A stretch of 64,000 bases of DNA from Rummeliibacillus stabekisii (lineage in GTDB: Bacteria; Bacillota; Bacilli; Bacillales_A; Planococcaceae), in contig NZ_BJVD01000001.1 of the NCBI RefSeq assembly GCF_007988965.1, positions 682,001 through 746,000 on the forward strand, written 5' to 3'. Below are positions 1 through 8,681 of the stretch, piece by piece; positions within the stretch are counted from its first letter, which is position 1; each line of letters opens with the position of its first letter. A program made the position numbers and the translations under genes. The notes under the pieces are model-generated. The model did not search any database. It was not told the origin of the DNA and saw nothing but the letters and a program-made list of their open reading frames with translations.

Positions 1-60
1 TTGATCAGTTGATCTTGTATGAATATAAACGTCTTTTGCTATTTCTGTCGTTTTAAACAT
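1..60 (-). CDS. N-terminal fragment of a CDS cut by the window edge
   Basis: An ATG at 60 is preceded by a strong ribosome binding site (AGGAGGGG, about 66-74) and opens a frame that runs off the left edge. The 20 visible residues begin MFKTTEIAKDVYIHT and contain no stop. A candidate promoter lies just upstream at 104-133. In related Bacillales the gene after this part of the chromosome is often a YmfF/YmfH-type M16 peptidase-like protein, and the start would fit that, but 20 residues cannot identify a family. The start is well supported; the product is not. Confidence 0.55.
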   Translation of the reverse strand, partial: MFKTTEIAKDVYIHTRSTDQ

Positions 61-103
61 TCAAACCCCTCCTATCTAATTAATATAACAATCCATTACT
101 CCA

Positions 104-133
104 ACTATACATGCCAATTGAATAAAATTGCAA
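104..133 (-). promoter_or_regulatory. Candidate sigma-A promoter for the gene at the left edge
   Basis: On the minus strand a -35 TTGCAA (128-133) is separated by 18 bases from a -10 TATAGT (104-109), about 45 bases upstream of the ATG at 60. The terminator after nupQ lies further upstream, so the edge gene probably has its own transcript. Only a motif match supports this. The rest of the gap between 61 and 284 shows nothing else I can name. Confidence 0.35.
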
Positions 134-284
134 CTATTGTAAATGAGATGGATTATGGGTGTTGCTTACAGTTCTTGAACAGTATTAACTGAGTTAAAAG
201 ATGACAATCAATAACTAATGGTTTCTTTATCAGTAGGTAGAAATACTAACAAACTACTAACCGGAAATACACTTATGATTTCCA

Positions 285-321
285 CAAAAAAAGACTACAC
301 AGTACAACGACTGCATAGTCT
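285..321 (-). terminator. Intrinsic terminator after nupQ
   Basis: Reading the minus strand, a 12-base-pair stem (arms 310-321 and 292-303, two G-U pairs, 6-base loop) is followed directly by a run of seven T (285-291). It starts a few bases after the nupQ stop codon and closes the nupNOPQ transcript. Confidence 0.9.
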
Positions 322-329
322 CTTTTAAA

Positions 330-1289
330 TTATCTTTTGCCTTTAATATATGGTGTACCCGAAGCTTTTGGTGCTTTGGCTTTTCCAATAAATCCAGCAA
401 GTGCTAGTATTGTTAAAACGTAAGGCAAGATTAATAGAATAACTTGAGGCACATCTTTTACATAAGGGATTGAAGCACCAGCAATACTTAACGATTGTGC
501 TAGACCAAAGAATAGCGCAGCCCCAAGAGCGCCTAGTGGATGCCATTTACCAAAGATCATAGCAGCAAGTGCCATGAAACCTTGACCGCTAATGGTTGTC
601 GCGCTGAAGTTCCCAGCGATTGCTTGAGCGTAAATCGCCCCACCAATACCACCTAATGCACCAGAAATCATTACTGCAATATAACGCATTTTGGTAACAT
701 TAACACCCATTGTATCAGCTGCCATTGGGTGCTCCCCAACAGAACGTAGGCGTAAGCCAAAAGGTGTTTTATAAATAATAAACCATGCAATAAACGCTAC
801 GACAATCGCAAAGATGGACGTACCGTATACATCTGTAAAGAACATTTTTCCAAGCAGTGGGATGTCCTTTAAAACCGGTATATCAAAACGAGAGAAACGT
901 TCAGAAATTGAATCTGTTTGACCTTTATCATAAATCATTTTAATGGAGAAAACAGCTACTGCTAATCCTAATAAGTTTAGCGCAACCCCTGCTACTGTTT
1001 GGTCAGCTCGGAATGAAACAGCTGCAACAGCAAGGATTAAAGAAAAGACCGCACCTACAGCCAATGCAACAAGCAGGCCAACCCATGGCGTCCATCCGCC
1101 AAGTGTAGCAGCATACTTTAAGTTGAATACAATACTGCTGAATGCGCCGATAATCATAACCCCTTCAAGTCCAATATTGACAACGCCTGATCGTTCAGTA
1201 AATACGCCGCCAATGGCTGTCATGATCAATGGTGCTGCATAGTAGATTGCAGAAGGAATAATAAAATATAACACATCTAAAAAGCTCAT
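330..1289 (-). CDS. nupQ: Nucleoside ABC transporter permease NupQ
   Basis: Second permease of a nucleoside (guanosine-type) ABC importer, forming the membrane channel with NupP. The 319-residue protein is largely hydrophobic with many predicted membrane segments. It carries the branched-chain permease family (BPD_transp_2) signature ERSGVVNIGLEG near residue 33, matching the related FRTGLFNIGVEG in NupP. The ATG at 1289 has an AAGGAGGGA ribosome binding site, one base after the nupP stop. It is the last gene of nupN-nupO-nupP-nupQ and is followed by a strong terminator. Substrate choice is inferred from the B. subtilis Nup system; closely similar operons elsewhere import other nucleosides. 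Confidence 0.9.
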   Translation of the reverse strand: MSFLDVLYFIIPSAIYYAAPLIMTAIGGVFTERSGVVNIGLEGVMIIGAFSSIVFNLKYAATLGGWTPWVGLLVALAVGAVFSLILAVAAVSFRADQTVAGVALNLLGLAVAVFSIKMIYDKGQTDSISERFSRFDIPVLKDIPLLGKMFFTDVYGTSIFAIVVAFIAWFIIYKTPFGLRLRSVGEHPMAADTMGVNVTKMRYIAVMISGALGGIGGAIYAQAIAGNFSATTISGQGFMALAAMIFGKWHPLGALGAALFFGLAQSLSIAGASIPYVKDVPQVILLILPYVLTILALAGFIGKAKAPKASGTPYIKGKR

Positions 1290-1290
1290 G

Positions 1291-2340
1291 TTATTTTCCC
1301 TCCTTTTTTTTCTTGCTTAAACGGTCTAAGCCCACACGAATAATATAACCTGATGCTACGAAGAAGATAATTAATGCGATAACAATGGATACGATTTCCA
1401 CTGGTATGCCAGCTTCATTCGGCATATTGAGACCGCCATTTTTTAATCCGCCAAAAAGTATTGCGCCAAGTAGTACGCCAAATGGCTGGTTTGCTCCAAG
1501 CAACGCAACCGCAATCCCATCAAAACCAATACCCGTAAAGCCTGTCATTTTAGTAATATTACCGAAGGTACCTAGACCCTCCATAGCGCCTCCAAGACCT
1601 GCAAAAGCTCCTGAGATAACCATTGCTAGAATGATATTTTTGCTAACATTCATACCAGCATATTCTGAAGCATTTTGGTTAAAACCGACTGATTTTAATT
1701 CATAGCCTTGTGTTGTCTTTTCTAAAATAAACCACATGATTAACACCGCAATTAGGGCAATTAGAAAACCCCAATGCAATCTTGAATAATCGGTAAGAGA
1801 TTCAAAGAAAGGAGAACGAAGTGAAGCAGAATCGTGAATTTTTTCTGTCTTATCGCCCCCATCAGATAATGCAGATATAGTCGCATTGGCTACATGCAAT
1901 GCAATATAGTTCATCATAATGGTAACGATAACTTCATGGACCTGTAATTTAGCCTTTAATAGGCCTGGAATAAACGCCCATAGAGCACCTGCAGCAGCTG
2001 CTGCAAGCAAAGCTAATGGTAGATGAATAATCTTGGGAAGTTCGAAAGCAGAGCCAACATAAGCTGCTGCTAACCAACCTACGATCAGTTGGCCTTCTAC
2101 CCCGATGTTAAATAATCCTGTACGAAACGCGAATGCTACTGCCAAACCGGCGAACACATACGGCGTGATCTGGCGAACTGTTTCGCCCATGTTATAACTG
2201 CTGCCGAATACACCGTTCCACAGAGCGATATAACCGTCCACTGGGTTAAAACCGCTAATAAGCATGACGATTGCGCCAATAATTAAACCTAACACAATCG
2301 AAATAAGTGGAACTAGAATATTTACTACTCTTTTAGACAC
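1291..2340 (-). CDS. nupP: Nucleoside ABC transporter permease NupP
   Basis: First membrane permease of the importer, 349 residues, about nine or ten hydrophobic segments. The N-terminal segment is followed by the FRTGLFNIGVEGQLIVG signature typical of BMP-associated permeases, and the C-terminus is very basic (RLSKKKKEGK). Translation starts at a GTG (2338-2340) whose first G is the last base of the nupO stop codon (TAGTG), so the two genes are translationally coupled. The ribosome binding site AGGTAGGTG lies inside the end of nupO. Works with NupO (ATPase), NupN (binding lipoprotein) and NupQ. Confidence 0.9.
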   Translation of the reverse strand: MSKRVVNILVPLISIVLGLIIGAIVMLISGFNPVDGYIALWNGVFGSSYNMGETVRQITPYVFAGLAVAFAFRTGLFNIGVEGQLIVGWLAAAYVGSAFELPKIIHLPLALLAAAAAGALWAFIPGLLKAKLQVHEVIVTIMMNYIALHVANATISALSDGGDKTEKIHDSASLRSPFFESLTDYSRLHWGFLIALIAVLIMWFILEKTTQGYELKSVGFNQNASEYAGMNVSKNIILAMVISGAFAGLGGAMEGLGTFGNITKMTGFTGIGFDGIAVALLGANQPFGVLLGAILFGGLKNGGLNMPNEAGIPVEIVSIVIALIIFFVASGYIIRVGLDRLSKKKKEGK

Positions 2341-3875
2341 TATGCGTCACCTACCTTTTTACTATGGCCAAGTGAATGGCCAGCCATTAATAGGCCCAAT
2401 TCTTGCTCTGTTGTTTCTTTTGGCGAAACGGTATCAATAATTGATCCATCGTGAATTACAGCGATGTTATCAGAGACATTCATTACCTCATCCAGTTCAA
2501 AGGAAATCAATAGTACTGCTTTGCCTTTATCACGTTGTTCAATTAAACGCTTATGGATAAATTCAATCGCCCCAACATCAAGTCCACGAGTTGGTAGCGC
2601 AGCGATCAAAAGATCTGGATCCCGATTAATTTCACGGCCGATAATCGCTTTTTGCTGGTTACCACCTGATAGTGCTCTCGCCTGCGTCATTTCACTTGGT
2701 GTACGCACGTCATATTCCTCAATAATATTGCGGGCAATGCTATTAACACGTTTGTAATCAATAATGCCACCCTTTGATACAGGTGATTGGTAATACGTTT
2801 GTAAGACGATATTATGTCCAATTGGAAAATCAAGTACTAAGCCATGTTTATGACGGTCTTGCGGAATATGGCCAATCCCTGATTCCGTGATTTTACGTGG
2901 TTTCTTGCCGGTAATATCCTTGCCGTTAAGCGATATCTGGCCACTTTTCACTTTACGAAGCCCAGTAATCGCTTCAATCAACTCTGATTGTCCATTGCCG
3001 TCTATACCAGCAATACCAACTATCTCACCAGCTCTTACAGCTAAAGACAAATCTTTAACACGATCAATTCCACGATTATCTTGTACAGTTAAGTTCTCAA
3101 TGTTCAGTACTACATCTTTTGGATGAGCAGTTGTTTTTTCCGTTTTAAATACAACCTGACGACCTACCATCATTTCAGCCAGTTGGTCTGGATTTGTTTC
3201 TGCAGTAGTAACAGTGCCAATCCCTTGCCCTTTACGGATAATCGTTACTCTATCTGATACATCCATAATTTCTTTTAATTTGTGGGTGATTAAAATGATA
3301 GATTTGCCTTCTTTAATCAAGCGTTTCATAATTTGTATCAATTCATTGATTTCTTGTGGTGTTAATGATGCAGTCGGTTCGTCAAAGATTAACATTTCAG
3401 CTCCGCGGTAGAGCGTCTTTAAAATTTCGACACGTTGTTGCATACCAACCGAAATATCTTCAATTTTCGCATATGGATCAACATTTAATCCGTACTTTTC
3501 AGATAACTGCTGAACTTTCTTTGCAGCATCTCGGATATTAACTAAACCCATTTTCGTCGGTTCACTACCCAAAATGATATTTTCAGTTACCGTAAAGTTT
3601 TCGACTAACATAAAGTGTTGGTGTACCATCCCAATCCCAAGATCATTAGCCTTATTTGGATCGGTAATTTTGACCTCTTTACCATTCACTTTAATAACTC
3701 CCGCTTCCGGTTGATATAGACCGAATAACACGTTCATCAGCGTCGATTTCCCTGCGCCATTTTCTCCTAATAACGCATGTATTTCACCCTTCTTAAGTTG
3801 AAGAGTAATATTATCATTTGCTACGAAATCGCCAAATTGTTTGCGTATTCCAAGCATCTCAATGACATAATCCAT
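2340..3875 (-). CDS. nupO: Nucleoside ABC transporter ATP-binding protein NupO
   Basis: Duplicated ATPase of the importer, 511 residues, with two nucleotide-binding domains in tandem. Domain 1 has a canonical Walker A (GENGAGKST) near residue 40 and a Walker B ending IFDEPTASL. Domain 2 has a degenerate Walker A (GIDGNGQSE), the signature LSGGNQQ and a Walker B in which the acidic residue is replaced (LLIAALPTRGLD). That asymmetry is normal for this RbsA/BMP-linked family and is not a defect. I choose the ATG at 3875, because the upstream in-frame GTG at 3884 touches the AAGGGAG ribosome binding site. A 260-base spacer with a hairpin separates it from nupN. Confidence 0.92.
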   Translation of the reverse strand: MDYVIEMLGIRKQFGDFVANDNITLQLKKGEIHALLGENGAGKSTLMNVLFGLYQPEAGVIKVNGKEVKITDPNKANDLGIGMVHQHFMLVENFTVTENIILGSEPTKMGLVNIRDAAKKVQQLSEKYGLNVDPYAKIEDISVGMQQRVEILKTLYRGAEMLIFDEPTASLTPQEINELIQIMKRLIKEGKSIILITHKLKEIMDVSDRVTIIRKGQGIGTVTTAETNPDQLAEMMVGRQVVFKTEKTTAHPKDVVLNIENLTVQDNRGIDRVKDLSLAVRAGEIVGIAGIDGNGQSELIEAITGLRKVKSGQISLNGKDITGKKPRKITESGIGHIPQDRHKHGLVLDFPIGHNIVLQTYYQSPVSKGGIIDYKRVNSIARNIIEEYDVRTPSEMTQARALSGGNQQKAIIGREINRDPDLLIAALPTRGLDVGAIEFIHKRLIEQRDKGKAVLLISFELDEVMNVSDNIAVIHDGSIIDTVSPKETTEQELGLLMAGHSLGHSKKVGDA

Positions 3876-4096
3876 TTTGCTCACTCCCTTAATCGATCAA
3901 TATAATATGACGGTATATCAATTAAAATCTTTGGTTAAAAAATTAACACAAGAAGGAATTGAAGAGACTATTTTATTTTCAAACATTTATTCACAATCTA
4001 GCAGTATAAAAAATGTTCAAAAAAATAAGAATAAGGGTATTGTAAAAAGGCTCTTCGAAACCCTTCGTCTATTAATCTTTAAACTAAAAAATAGAT

Positions 4097-4133
4097 AAAA
4101 AGATCATAAAGACCAATAACTGGCCTTTATGAT
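4097..4133 (-). terminator. Terminator-like hairpin between nupN and nupO
   Basis: On the minus strand a 13-base-pair stem with one G-U pair (arms 4121-4133 and 4103-4115, 5-base loop) is followed by CTTTTTAT. It lies 13 bases after the nupN stop and about 220 bases before nupO. It probably ends most transcripts after the binding-protein gene, giving more lipoprotein than transporter. It could also protect the 3' end of a processed nupN mRNA. The rest of the spacer, 3876-4096, is AT-rich with no clear promoter. Confidence 0.7.
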
Positions 4134-4145
4134 ATGAAGGTGACA

Positions 4146-5213
4146 CTATTTTTCAGGTTTTTCTGGAACTGTAATGTCGCCGCTAATAATTTTTTCTTTG
4201 AATTCATCAATTTTCTTCTTAGTGTCGTCAGTAAATACGCCATGGTCGTCAGCTAAGTCAACACCTTTGTCTTTTAGACCAAATGTAATTGTTTTGCCGC
4301 CAGGGAATTTGCCGTCTTTAGTATCTTTAGATACTTTTTCAGCAGCAGTATCAACACGTTTAAGAACAGAAGTTAAAGTGATGTTTGTTTTATCATTCAC
4401 TTTTCCTTCATCGTATTGGTCGCGGTCTACACCGATTACCCATACATCAGCCTTAGCATCTTTTTTCTTGCGTTCTTTTGCTTCAGTGAATAGGCCGTTT
4501 CCTGTACCGCCTGCAGCATGCATGATAATGTCTGTGCCTGAATCATACATACGTTTTGCGATTGCTTGACCTTTAGAAGCATCACCGAATGAACCTGCAT
4601 ATTGGATATCAATTTTTACTTTTGGATTTGCCGCTTTAGCGCCTGCAACAAAGCCAGCTTCGAATCCACCGATAATATCGCCTTCTACACCGCCGATAAA
4701 TCCGATTTTACCTGTTTTGGATTGTAAAGCAGCTGCAGCACCTGCTAGGTATGAAGCTTCGTTAGCACGGAACATGATTGATGCAACGTTATCTTGACCT
4801 TCAATAACTGAGTCAATAATGGCAAATTTAGCGTCTTTTTGTTGTTTTGCAACTTCAGATGTAGCATCATGCAAATTGAAACCTACAGCATATACTAAAT
4901 CGAAATTACGGCGAACAAGGTTGTTAAGGTTTGTATTGTAATCACTTTCAGAAGCTGATTGAAGGTAGTCGAAGCCACCGTTACCTTTTTTCATTCCATT
5001 CTCTTCACCAAACTTCTCGATACCTTCCCAAGTTGATTGGTTGAATGAACGGTCATCGATACCACCGATATCAGTAACCATTGCTACTGAGAATTTATCT
5101 TTATCGCTACCGCTTTTTTTCGATTCGTCCCCTTTGTCTGATCCACATGCTGCAAGCAATGTACCAGAAGCTAGAAGTGCAGAAAGTGCTAAACCAATTT
5201 TACGCTTTTTCAC
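4146..5213 (-). CDS. nupN: Nucleoside-binding lipoprotein NupN (BMP family)
   Basis: Substrate-binding lipoprotein that delivers nucleoside to NupPQ at the outer face of the membrane. The 355-residue protein starts with a basic region, a hydrophobic stretch and the lipobox LLAAC, with Cys23 as the lipidated residue. A Ser/Lys/Asp-rich linker and a BMP/TmpC domain follow (DIGGIDDRSFNQS, GFIGGVEGDIIGGFEAG). I choose the GTG at 5213, since GGGAGG lies 8 bases upstream; the longer TTG start at 5228 would sit within that site. It lies 64 bases after the GntR gene, so it may be co-transcribed with its likely regulator. Confidence 0.92.
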   Translation of the reverse strand: MKKRKIGLALSALLASGTLLAACGSDKGDESKKSGSDKDKFSVAMVTDIGGIDDRSFNQSTWEGIEKFGEENGMKKGNGGFDYLQSASESDYNTNLNNLVRRNFDLVYAVGFNLHDATSEVAKQQKDAKFAIIDSVIEGQDNVASIMFRANEASYLAGAAAALQSKTGKIGFIGGVEGDIIGGFEAGFVAGAKAANPKVKIDIQYAGSFGDASKGQAIAKRMYDSGTDIIMHAAGGTGNGLFTEAKERKKKDAKADVWVIGVDRDQYDEGKVNDKTNITLTSVLKRVDTAAEKVSKDTKDGKFPGGKTITFGLKDKGVDLADDHGVFTDDTKKKIDEFKEKIISGDITVPEKPEK

Positions 5214-5277
5214 TTGAAATCCTCCCAAAAAGTAAATTAATTAAATTTTTTGTTGACGATAGCAGGAATGAATACAT

Positions 5278-6009
5278 TTATACGCGTTTACGTATTACAT
5301 GGAAGCTGAATTTATCAGCTCTAAAATAGTTTTTCGAATATAAGACCAGCCGTTCTTGTTCATCATAATGGAACTGCTTCAGCAACAAGAGAGCTGTCTC
5401 GCGTCCGCATTCTAAGATAGGCGAAACGTGCCCATGATAGCCAATCGGATCAATATAAGTGACCGCATAAGCAACATGTATGTCCCCTGATTCTTCTAAT
5501 GCTTGAAATATCGATAGATTGCGTCTTTTCAAAAAATCTTTCGGCAAATAGTTTGAAGGTACTTGGTCGATACAATATACCACAGGATTATCGTCAGCTG
5601 TACGGACCCGTTCAATCGTAATTATCGGATCGCCAGCATCACATTGAAAGCGTTTTAAATCTTCGTCATTCGGAAGCAGCTCGGTAGAGTTTAAATAGAC
5701 TGTACCGGGCTGCATACCTGCATCTTCTATCATAGAAGAAATACTTGATAACTGTTCAATGCCTGAAGTAAATATGGGCTTTGGATTCACAAAGGTTCCC
5801 ACACCATGTCTTCTAACAATAATATTTTCTTCTTCCAAAAGTCTTAGTGCTTCCCGAAGCGTCGCACGACTTACCCCAAGTGTCTTCGACAACTCAAATT
5901 CAGATGGTAGTTTTTCATTTTCTTTGTAAATCCCTTTTTCTATGTCTGCCTTAAGATGATCGATCACTTGAAGATAGAGATGACGCTGGTCAGACTTTAT
6001 TGTCAAATT
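5278..6009 (-). CDS. ymfC: GntR family (HutC subfamily) transcriptional regulator, YmfC-like
   Basis: DNA-binding repressor-type protein of 243 residues. The N-terminal winged helix-turn-helix (residues about 5-70, with [26 protein letters not shown]) is followed by a UTRA-type effector domain. I choose TTG at 6009, because GGTGGTG ends 6 bases before it; the upstream in-frame GTG at 6018 has no ribosome binding site of its own. The position between spoIIIE and the nup operon matches B. subtilis ymfC. A perfect inverted repeat in its own leader (6028-6039) suggests autoregulation. Control of nupN is inferred from position only; the effector is unknown. Confidence 0.85.
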   Translation of the reverse strand, partial: NLTIKSDQRHLYLQVIDHLKADIEKGIYKENEKLPSEFELSKTLGVSRATLREALRLLEEENIIVRRHGVGTFVNPKPIFTSGIEQLSSISSMIEDAGMQPGTVYLNSTELLPNDEDLKRFQCDAGDPIITIERVRTADDNPVVYCIDQVPSNYLPKDFLKRRNLSIFQALEESGDIHVAYAVTYIDPIGYHGHVSPILECGRETALLLLKQFHYDEQERLVLYSKNYFRADKFSFHVIRKRV

Positions 6010-6027
6010 AACCACCACCAGTAGAGA

Positions 6028-6039
6028 TCAGACATCTGA
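6028..6039. promoter_or_regulatory. Candidate GntR operator, perfect inverted repeat
   Basis: TCAGA and TCTGA arms are separated by two bases, 19 bases upstream of the chosen TTG start of the GntR gene and downstream of its apparent promoter. Short perfect repeats of this kind are typical operators of HutC-type GntR proteins. I did not find the same repeat in front of nupN, so a regulon role is open. Confidence 0.4.
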
Positions 6040-6066
6040 CGTAAAACATTCCTACTAATCAGTCAT

Positions 6067-6075
6067 ACTATAACA
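6067..6075 (-). promoter_or_regulatory. Extended -10 promoter element for the GntR gene
   Basis: On the minus strand TGTTATAGT forms an extended -10 (hexamer at 6067-6072). No good -35 is present at the usual distance. The start of transcription would fall near 6060, placing the inverted repeat at 6028-6039 in the early leader. Confidence 0.4.
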
Positions 6076-6104
6076 CTTTTAAATAACGAAATAAATAACT
6101 TTCG

Positions 6105-6127
6105 AAAAAAACTGTGTTAAAACAGTT
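6105..6127 (-). terminator. Weak terminator after spoIIIE
   Basis: A 6-base-pair AACTGT/ACAGTT stem is followed on the minus strand by six or seven T. The stem is short and AT-rich, so termination is probably partial. It lies about 75 bases after the spoIIIE stop. Confidence 0.45.
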
Positions 6128-6200
6128 AATAAATTTTTAAAAATTGTTGAATTTGCTATTTTTCGTTACATTGTTAGAAAATTCATAATTGCCGGACGCG

Positions 6201-8537
6201 CTATTTCCCGATTAATACTTCTCTTGGTTTGCTTTTTTCAGCTGGTCCGACAATACCTCTTTCCTCCATCTGATCCATGATACGAGCGGCTCTAGCGTAT
6301 CCTATCTTTAATTTTCTTTGCAGATAAGATACAGATGCAGTATCTTGGCTAGCTACCAAATTAACAGCTTCTTCAAAGAGGTCATCTGTATCATCCAAGT
6401 CTGTAATTTCCTCTTCTTCAGTAGGAATCATTTCCTCTTGGTATTGGGCTTTTTGCTGTGCTATAACAAAGTCTACAATCTGTTCTACTTCTTGGTCTGA
6501 GACAAAAGCCCCTTGTACGCGTACCGGCTTCGACTGCCCAGCTGGTAAAAATAGCATATCCCCCCGACCAAGCAAGCGTTCCGCTCCTCCCATATCAAGA
6601 ATAGTTCGAGAATCGATTGCGGAAGATACAGCGAATGCTATTCTCGATGGGATGTTAGCTTTAATAATACCTGTAATGACATCCACACTTGGTCTTTGTG
6701 TTGCGATAATGAGGTGTATGCCTGCTGCTCTAGCCATTTGCGCTAAGCGTGTAATTGAATCTTCCACATCACTTGAGGCTACCATCATCAAATCGGCTAA
6801 CTCATCAACAATAACCACAATAAACGGCATCTTGGGATGCTTCTCTCCATTTTCTTTATTAAAACGTTCGATATGTGCATTATATCCCTCTATATTGCGT
6901 GTTCCCGTATGTGAAAACAAATCGTAGCGTCTTTCCATCTCATCTACGACTTTTTTCAACGCTTGTGACGCTTTTCTTGCATCTGTCACAACTGGCGCCA
7001 ATAAATGTGGAATCCCATTATAAACGTTCAATTCTACCATCTTCGGATCAATCATCATCATTTTTACTTCATGAGGTTTTGCACGCATAAGAATACTAAT
7101 TATAATGCCATTAATACAAACGGACTTCCCACTCCCCGTCGATCCTGCTACTAATAAATGTGGCATTTTGTTCAGCTGTGCAAGTTTTGCTTCACCGGTA
7201 ATATCTCTTCCTAAACCGATCAATAACTTTTCATCCGGCTTATTGTTTTCTTTGGATTCTAGCACTTCTCTTAGGCTAACTATAGCGACCTCTTTATTAG
7301 GAACTTCAATACCAACAGCCGATTTTCCAGGTATTGGCGCCTCTATTCTAATATCCTTAGCAGCCAGGGCTAAAGCTAAATCATCTTGCAATCCTACGAT
7401 TTTGCTAACCTTCACGCCTCTGTCTGGCAATACCTCATATTCCGTTACCGCAGGGCCTAAATGAACTTGGGTAACTGTGGCTTTTACACCGAATGATTGG
7501 AATGTTTGCTCTAATTTCTTAGCATTCCCTTGAATTAATTGAAATTCGCCGCTTTGATCCGTATGCGGTGGTAATTTTAAAGTAGCCATAGCTGGTAATT
7601 GATACGCCTCATTCTCCACCTCTGCTGCAGATATTACAGCAGCATCAATTGTATCTGCAGCTGTTTCAGGTTCTTCTTCAGGAATATCTGCTACAGGCTG
7701 ATCTTGTTGTTGAATTCGTTGCGTAAAGGCAGAAATGATTGGCTCTTTTGGTTGCTCGGGGATTGTTGCTGCATGATATTCTTCATCATTAACGGTATGT
7801 TCGATAGTTTCCTCTTCAGACACCGCAGCTTTTCTTTTTCTCTCTTTCTTTTTCTTACTCTTTGCTTCTTGGCGTCTGCTTACAGTGTCCTCTGACTCTT
7901 CTTTCATTTCCATAATTGACTGTTTAATTGTTGGCCATTTGCCAGCGATATAAGGAATTAGGGCTTTACCAGTAATTAAAAGGAGTCCAATTAACACCAT
8001 TAGCCATCCTGCGATATTGGCACCTGCTGCATCAAATAAAGCGAAGAAACAAGCAAAAAGGATAGCCCCAATCATACCTCCTCCTAATGCATGAGAATGC
8101 TCTTTAATTCCTCCTGAAGTAACAAGCACTCTCCATGTTTCTTTTAAAACCGAATTATTGTGCAAGGCTTGACCATTAAACAGTTGCTCGAACAAGGAAA
8201 TGTGGCTGAATAATGTTAAACCGCCTGTAATTAGTAAGACACCACCGATCAGGCGGTTTTTCAGATTAGGAATTGTGCGTTTGACCATTAGTAACAACGC
8301 ACTCACAATAAACAAGAAAGGAACGATGATAGCCCAATTCCCAAATAAAAATAAGGCAATGTATTGGAACGCCTTTCCTACAATTCCATACTCAAAAAAG
8401 ATAATAATCGCAAGGCCAATTAGTATTAATCCTATGATTTCATATACCAATGGTTGCGTCTTCGTAGCTTTTTTCGTTTTTTTGCTGACTGTTTTTTTAC
8501 TCTTTGCAGGTTTCTTTTTCGTTGCTTTTTTTGCCAT
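6201..8537 (-). CDS. spoIIIE: DNA translocase SpoIIIE/FtsK
   Basis: Membrane-anchored hexameric ATPase that pumps chromosomal DNA through the septum, in sporulation into the forespore. The 778-residue protein has a Lys-rich N-terminus, about four membrane segments (residues 30-170), a charged linker, and a RecA-like motor with Walker A GSTGSGKS and Walker B ([12 protein letters not shown]). The C-terminal gamma winged helix ([21 protein letters not shown]) reads the SRS/KOPS polarity signals. I choose the ATG at 8537 (site AGGTGG), since 26 further upstream in-frame codons have no ribosome binding site. The position next to ymfC favours SpoIIIE over a second FtsK (SftA) paralogue. Confidence 0.93.
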   Translation of the reverse strand: MAKKATKKKPAKSKKTVSKKTKKATKTQPLVYEIIGLILIGLAIIIFFEYGIVGKAFQYIALFLFGNWAIIVPFLFIVSALLLMVKRTIPNLKNRLIGGVLLITGGLTLFSHISLFEQLFNGQALHNNSVLKETWRVLVTSGGIKEHSHALGGGMIGAILFACFFALFDAAGANIAGWLMVLIGLLLITGKALIPYIAGKWPTIKQSIMEMKEESEDTVSRRQEAKSKKKKERKRKAAVSEEETIEHTVNDEEYHAATIPEQPKEPIISAFTQRIQQQDQPVADIPEEEPETAADTIDAAVISAAEVENEAYQLPAMATLKLPPHTDQSGEFQLIQGNAKKLEQTFQSFGVKATVTQVHLGPAVTEYEVLPDRGVKVSKIVGLQDDLALALAAKDIRIEAPIPGKSAVGIEVPNKEVAIVSLREVLESKENNKPDEKLLIGLGRDITGEAKLAQLNKMPHLLVAGSTGSGKSVCINGIIISILMRAKPHEVKMMMIDPKMVELNVYNGIPHLLAPVVTDARKASQALKKVVDEMERRYDLFSHTGTRNIEGYNAHIERFNKENGEKHPKMPFIVVIVDELADLMMVASSDVEDSITRLAQMARAAGIHLIIATQRPSVDVITGIIKANIPSRIAFAVSSAIDSRTILDMGGAERLLGRGDMLFLPAGQSKPVRVQGAFVSDQEVEQIVDFVIAQQKAQYQEEMIPTEEEEITDLDDTDDLFEEAVNLVASQDTASVSYLQRKLKIGYARAARIMDQMEERGIVGPAEKSKPREVLIGK

Positions 8538-8623
8538 GCAACCACCTACTTTCTTTCGTTGATTAAGGTTTTTTACAATCTTTTTGTTTTGGAAGAATAT
8601 CTTTATCATGTACATAATAAAAC

Positions 8624-8672
8624 GGAAAAAGGATTTCCTACCATTTTTAAGAGGTAAGGAAATCCTTTTTCC
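8624..8672 (-). terminator. Strong hairpin terminator after rnjB
   Basis: Near-perfect inverted repeat of about 19 base pairs (arms 8624-8642 and 8653-8672), starting 10 bases after the rnjB stop. The distal arm ends in CCTTTTTCC followed by GTTTTATT on the minus strand. The length and A/T symmetry could let it work in both directions. Confidence 0.8.
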
Positions 8673-8681
8673 CGCATAACG

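Noticed and set aside
2340-3875. Degenerate second ATP-binding site of NupO as a loss of function
   Set aside because: The RbsA/BMP-linked ATPases normally have one degenerate site, including the replaced acidic residue before PTRGLD.
3877-4098. A plus-strand open frame of 73 codons in the nupN-nupO spacer
   Set aside because: No ribosome binding site before either Met, it begins inside nupO on the other strand, and its Lys/Ile/Asn-rich composition is what AT-rich spacer DNA gives by chance.
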